Assembly (NCBI GenBank): GCA_004335635.1
Contig: QAXH01006014.1
Coordinates: 31,443-44,604, forward strand
Source of the DNA: Chloromonas sp. AAM2
Lineage: Eukaryota > Chlorophyta > Chlorophyceae > Chlamydomonadales > Chlamydomonadaceae
Length of the DNA: 13,162 bases
Reading direction: 5' to 3'
Shown here: positions 9,290 to 13,162 of the stretch, piece by piece
How positions within the stretch are numbered: position 1 is the stretch's first letter
Layout: every line of letters starts with the position of its first letter
The notes under the pieces: generated by a model
The model's input: the letters and a program-made list of their open reading frames with translations, nothing else
The model's database searches: none
What the model was told of the DNA's origin: nothing
Translations under genes and position numbers: made by a program

Positions 9290-9399
9290 AGGTACAGAAT
9301 CAGACGGCTTCCCACCATCCCCCACAGGTACAGAATCAGACGGCTCTCCACCAATTCTGCACAGGTACAGAATCAGACGGCTTATCACTACCAACCCCC
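9290..9399. repeat. Three-unit tandem repeat of 36-37 bases
   Basis: Units start at 9290, 9326 and 9363. Each begins aggtacagaatcagacggct, which is identical in all three, followed by a variable pyrimidine-rich tail. The first two units end in cac, so each junction reads cacag/gtacag, like an acceptor fused to a donor. The array lies downstream of a C/T-rich tract at 9266-9285. Confidence 0.9.
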
Positions 9400-9699
9400 A
9401 ATTCCAATCCATACTTCCAACACAATCCAACTGGGTAGACTTATGTGTTCTAATCATCGTTTTTCGTGCGTTCTAATCATTTTCTGCGGTTCCCATATGG
9501 CATGGCTTGACGTTCAGCCTTGCATCTTTGGCTGGGTGTGCGCATCTTGTGGTAAGTGTAGTTGTGTGTGCGCATCGTGCGGCCATCCTGACATTTTCCA
9601 GGTTGCACGTAAAATGCTCGCAAGTTGCCATCTTTACAGCCCTGTCTCTGCGGACAGAAAAAAAAAGTAACGCCATGTCAAAATGTCACTGACCCAAAC

Positions 9700-9736
9700 T
9701 CAATTTGTCCTAGAACTGGCAAACATCTTTTTTTTA
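9700..9736 (+). repeat. Dispersed T-tract repeat, copy D
   Basis: The plus strand reads caatttgtcctagaactgg, caaacatc and then a run of eight T. It differs from copy C by few bases across the core. This copy lies about 5.7 kb from the other three, on the far side of the peroxidase gene. Confidence 0.75.
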
Positions 9737-10299
9737 TGTGTTGCTTGCCATGTGCAATTGAACGCAATTGAATTGCGGCTGTTGATTTAACGCGGAATGG
9801 TTGATTTAACAGCGTTGATAGAGACAGCTAAAGAACTGTGACGTTAGTACTGGTACCCCTACCTTGTAATCTGTGTTTTGCCACACACCACCTGCCCCAG
9901 ACCTGACCCGCACCCTAGCTCCCACTCTGACACGGCCCAACCCTTGGTTCTGATTACGTCTCGGTACGTGACTCGCATGACTGTCATGTCTGATGACTGC
10001 GTTCAAAATGCTGCCCACGTGACAGCTATGGGTCCACGGCTGCGATGCTTGAACACCATGTCCGGCGGAATGTTGGAGAGTGTTAGGCATCCGGGGTTGG
10101 GGCGGTTGGGGGACGGTCAGGACAGGGTCTATCAACTATAACTGCAAAAGCCTAACCAGCTAACCGTGCTAACCAGTAGGTTTACAAAACATGCCGATTT
10201 TGCTTGTTTCAGCATGGCATACACTCTGCTTGATGCCTACATGCATGGTACATCACGTGTAAAAGACACTTTTTAGAGATGGTCATTTTGAAGCACACA

Positions 10300-11155
10300 T
10301 TACATGCCCAACTGTGCCGAGTCAGTGGTGCCCAGTCAGCCCCTGAATAGTAGTGGTCATTAGTCCGGAACAAAGACTGAAGTGTAGAACAGCTTGGGAG
10401 AGGCACTCATCAACTCTGAAGATGCAGGCACTGCAAACTCTCGGCCTCTAGTCGCTCAACAGTGTACCAAGCTGAGCTGTGGAATGTTTCCCATTCAAGC
10501 CCGGCACAACCTGCAGCACCGAGCTTGCCTGCCCCACTGACAGCTGCACGCTGGTACATCTGACCAGGGCACCTCTGTTGGGGCTCCAAACTCCAATCCA
10601 ATTGTTACGTCTGTGTTTTGCGGTACAAGATCGAGTCACTTGCGTGGGCGTGCTTCCCGGTGTGCACTCCCTCCTGGTAAGCGATGTGTCATCAGACGTC
10701 GGGAGTCATCAGATGGCAATGCGTTGGAGAAGGTCGAGAAACTGATGTAGCAATTGTTGCAATGCGCCCCGCATGGAATGGACAGGCCACATGCACAGCC
10801 ATTTGCGGAGTAGCATTGAATGAGGCGCCTAACTGCTGACCGGGACGTGCTGCGACGTGCACGAAGCCTGCTCCACTTTCTAAAACTTGTGATGCTCACT
10901 GCTCACACACTTGGCTGTGGCAATCAAACTCACAGGTGACAGCGGGCTGCAAAACCCCAGTAAGCGAACCCACATGCTACGTGCTCTTATGTGCAGGAAG
11001 GTGGATGGACGTGGGGGCACTGGTGGAGCTGTTGGGCCCTTGGGCGGCTAGCTGCACATGCTGCAGCTCACCGCCCTGGCCATTGCCCTCGGAACGGAGC
11101 AGGTTGTGTGATGACTGATGATGGGGCCGGTGATAGGTGCCTAGTGCTGAGTGGC
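10300..11155 (-). other. Probable 3' UTR of the unrecognised minus-strand gene
   Basis: No supportable exon on either strand. On the minus strand the first TGTAA after the stop codon is at 10300-10304 (TTACA on plus), which would give a 3' UTR of about 850 bases. Further 3' exons in this stretch cannot be excluded. Confidence 0.3.
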
Positions 11156-13063
11156 TCATGGTTTCATGCCCGTCACGATTCGTTGGCCTGCGCCCGCACA
11201 TGCACTGGCCAGAACATCCAGCATATCGTCATGCGGCGTCGCCTGCTGCGTGCTCCGTTCCTCGGCCGCCTCCCGCTCTCCCCCCTCCGGCCGCGCCCGC
11301 TTGCGCCCCCCGGTCCCGCTCGCACCCGCGCTACTGCACCCATGCTGCGATGGCGGGCGGCTCTTCATGCGGCGGAACTTGCTCCCGTAGGCCGAGACCA
11401 CCGCCTTGGCCAGGTCCTGGTGCTGCTTCACGGTGCCGGCCTTGTTCACGCTGTAGGTGAAGAGGCTGCTGCTGGCCTGCTTGCCGGTCAATTGGATGAT
11501 GGAGGGGTCGACTTCCTCCCGACGCCAACCATACCTGCGCAGGACAATGGAGGCATGCGTTAATTTTGCACCTGATAGTTTGTTGCAGATCATTGGCGCG
11601 ATTACCGGAAGCGGAGACTGTCTCCCAAAAAGGCGCGACTTGGCTGGAGGCGAATCATGGGCATGATTACCAGAACCGGAGGTGGAGACAGAGAGGCCCG
11701 CTGTTCTGACAGTTAGCGTTTTCAAAGCGCGCTTACGACAGATAGGAAACTCACATCGAAGGCCTGCACATGTCAGTCGTAATCGCTAGCGATTCGGGAG
11801 CCAGCGAATCACCGCAGCAAAGATACGATTTCTTGGAACGGAGACTGGGCCTAGTCATGCTCGGACATTCACACACATCTCACACCTTAGCAGCGCCAAG
11901 TCCAGCATCACCCAGTGCATCGCCCAATCGTACTCAGACACTCCGGGGGGACGCGGCTGCGTGGGCACGGGCGGGCGGAAACGGTACCACGTGTCATCAA
12001 TGGACGCCTGAGCCCGTCCCGCGCGCTGACGGGCGTTCACCTGGACAGCATGGAGAGGGAAGCTGTGATTGTTCACTTGTTCAACATTTGTTTTTCCTCC
12101 ATGAACTCACCGACTGACATTGAGTGTCACTCGCCCCCGAGGGCTTTGTGATGCGCTTTCCCAAGAAGCAGCAATCAAAGTCCCAATAGAGTAACGCAAC
12201 GCTGTCCAAAGTCAAGCCAGCAATAGTGTACTGCTGATGAGCTTGGCCCTATATGCCCTTTATCCATGCACATCAGCAAAAACAAAAGAGGCAGGCTCTT
12301 TCCCCTGTATCCCACTGTTATAACAACGTGATAACAGCGTGAGTTTGCCACTAATCCCACCCAGAATGTGTGTGACCATGCGCTCGCGCCTTGCCCACAA
12401 CCAGCAATCCTACTCCATTCCGCCTTCAGTCGAGGCTGCGTGGGTCAGGCATGTCCATGTATGGCTCAAGGGAGTGAACGTTCACATGCCCACCCATATG
12501 ATCTCAGCACATGCATGTCAGCATGCCCTCAAGCTGCAAAAACTCCCTTTCGGTTTCCTTGCACAATGACCACGTGCGCACCTGTTTCTCGACCTCATGG
12601 TTGATGTTTGCCATTTTCTCGTCGGGCGTCAGCCGCACGAAGAAACACCTAAGGCGTCAAGCAAATACATTACATATTTCATCTTCAAGTTCAAGTCATG
12701 GTCAAACGAGACATGCTCCTTGCCCAGATGCGAAATTGATTCCACACTCATGTCGAGGCCGGGCCAGACTTGCTCTTACCCACCCCCCCACAACCCCCCT
12801 CCACCCCCTCTCACACCCACACCCACACACCCCAACCCACGCAAACCTGTCCAGCATCTACAGTCGTGTGCCCTGTCGATTCGAGTATTATGATTACGAT
12901 TATTACTATGCTGGTTAACACACATTCACACACCTATCCAGCATCTTGAGGCGAGTGCCCGTGTCGTTCAGCTTGCTGCCCGATCCGCTCATGATGCTGC
13001 ACGCGACCTTGAAGGGGAGGAAGGGCAGGTCCTCGGGCAGCTCGCGAATAGCCTTGAGCATGC
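11156..13063 (-). CDS. Unrecognised protein, C-terminal 242 residues (5' exons beyond right edge)
   Basis: Four minus-strand exons join in frame: 13063-12934, 12648-12582, 12040-11886 and 11534-11156, ending in TGA. Introns are 285, 541 and 351 bases, with gtgtg/gtgcg donors and ccag, cag or ttag acceptors. Phases agree at each junction, which supports the model. I do not recognise the family. The first part (about residues 1-65) looks helical and includes ELPEDLPFLPF and RLTPDEKMANINHEVEKQ. The middle part, residues 66-150, has many aromatics: DDTWYRFRPP, EYDWAMHWVMLDLALL, then YGWRREEVDP. This may be a folded domain. After about residue 175 it turns into low-complexity sequence with GRKRARPEGG, which resembles a nuclear localisation signal, and many Glu, Arg, Ser and Gly. 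Nuclear location is an inference. The last residues depend on there being no further 3' intron. Confidence 0.65.
12776..12842 (-). repeat. G-rich tract in an intron of the minus-strand gene, possible G-quadruplex
   Basis: The plus strand is a run of C blocks separated by A, T and CA steps. The minus strand, which is the RNA-like strand of the gene, carries about nine blocks of three to seven G with loops of seven bases or fewer. It lies in the intron at 12649-12933, more than 100 bases from either splice site. This pattern can form G-quadruplexes in DNA or pre-mRNA; formation is not shown. Confidence 0.75.
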
Positions 13064-13162
13064 CTGGGAGCACGCAGGTCAGGGTTAGAGTTTGGATCAA
13101 GGATTGGAGTTAGAATCACCAACGCCTTACAACGGCCACATCGTCTCGGGCATTGCTTGTGA

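Larger units (their letters stand above)
9031..10299. other. Intergenic region without recognised genes
   Basis: No supportable coding region on either strand. The longest frame, 9218-9670 (+), runs through a tandem repeat and has no domain. Content includes a C run at about 9267-9279, a three-unit repeat at 9290-9399, a doubled gtgtgcgcatc near 9535-9581, dispersed-repeat copy D, a doubled gttgatttaac near 9780-9810, and several taacc blocks near 10150-10176. Confidence 0.55.

Noticed and set aside
9218..9670. 150-codon open frame on the plus strand with a Cys-rich part (CASCGKCSCVCASCG)
   Set aside because: The frame runs through the 36-37 base tandem repeat, and the Cys pattern comes from a doubled gtgtgcgcatc stretch. 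No metal-binding family fits.
10066..10110. G-rich stretch as a possible G-quadruplex
   Set aside because: Only three blocks of four or more G are present; the fourth would have to use GG, so the support is weak.
11105..11150. tgatgactgatgatg followed by ctga, like C and D boxes of a snoRNA
   Set aside because: The spacing is too short, there is no terminal stem, and no guide stretch could be recognised.
10991..11563. 190-codon open frame on the plus strand
   Set aside because: Most of it is antisense to the GC-rich last exon of the minus-strand gene, which is supported by three in-frame splice junctions. Its Ala/Pro/Arg-rich content is what a shadow frame of that exon would give.

Overview
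This is eukaryotic nuclear DNA, most likely from a green alga. All three genes are split by short introns of about 90 to 560 bases with GT-AG ends, mostly gtgag/gtaag donors and gcag acceptors. Between the genes lies repeat-rich, non-coding DNA. The first TGTAA, the usual polyadenylation motif of chlorophyte green algae, lies about 400 and 730 bases after the two plus-strand stop codons. The best-conserved gene encodes a plant/green-algal chloroplast-type ascorbate peroxidase. The lineage is inferred from these traits; the species cannot be named.

Layout. 1-577: no recognisable exon; probably an intron of the first gene. 578-1932 (+): the last four exons of a Rieske-type non-heme iron oxygenase, with its mononuclear iron site but without the Rieske cluster domain, which lies upstream. 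1933-about 2690: its likely 3' UTR. About 2690-4434: intergenic, with a dispersed T-tract repeat, an inverted-repeat pair and small tandem repeats. 4480-8558 (+): a complete 11-exon ascorbate peroxidase gene with a transit peptide, followed by a 3' UTR to about 8990. 8990-11155: no gene recognised; tandem repeats, another copy of the dispersed repeat and probably the 3' UTR of the next gene. 11156-13063 (-): the last four exons of a gene whose family I do not recognise. Its 5' part lies beyond the right edge.

The genes are separate transcription units, not an operon. The first two would both fit a chloroplast role: ascorbate peroxidase removes hydrogen peroxide in the stroma, and the Rieske oxygenase resembles a cyanobacterial/plastid family related to pheophorbide a oxygenase. 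Their adjacency is not evidence that they work together. I found no prokaryotic-style system, CRISPR array, tRNA or rRNA gene. The points most worth following are the unrecognised minus-strand gene, the dispersed repeat family and a guanine-rich intron in that gene.
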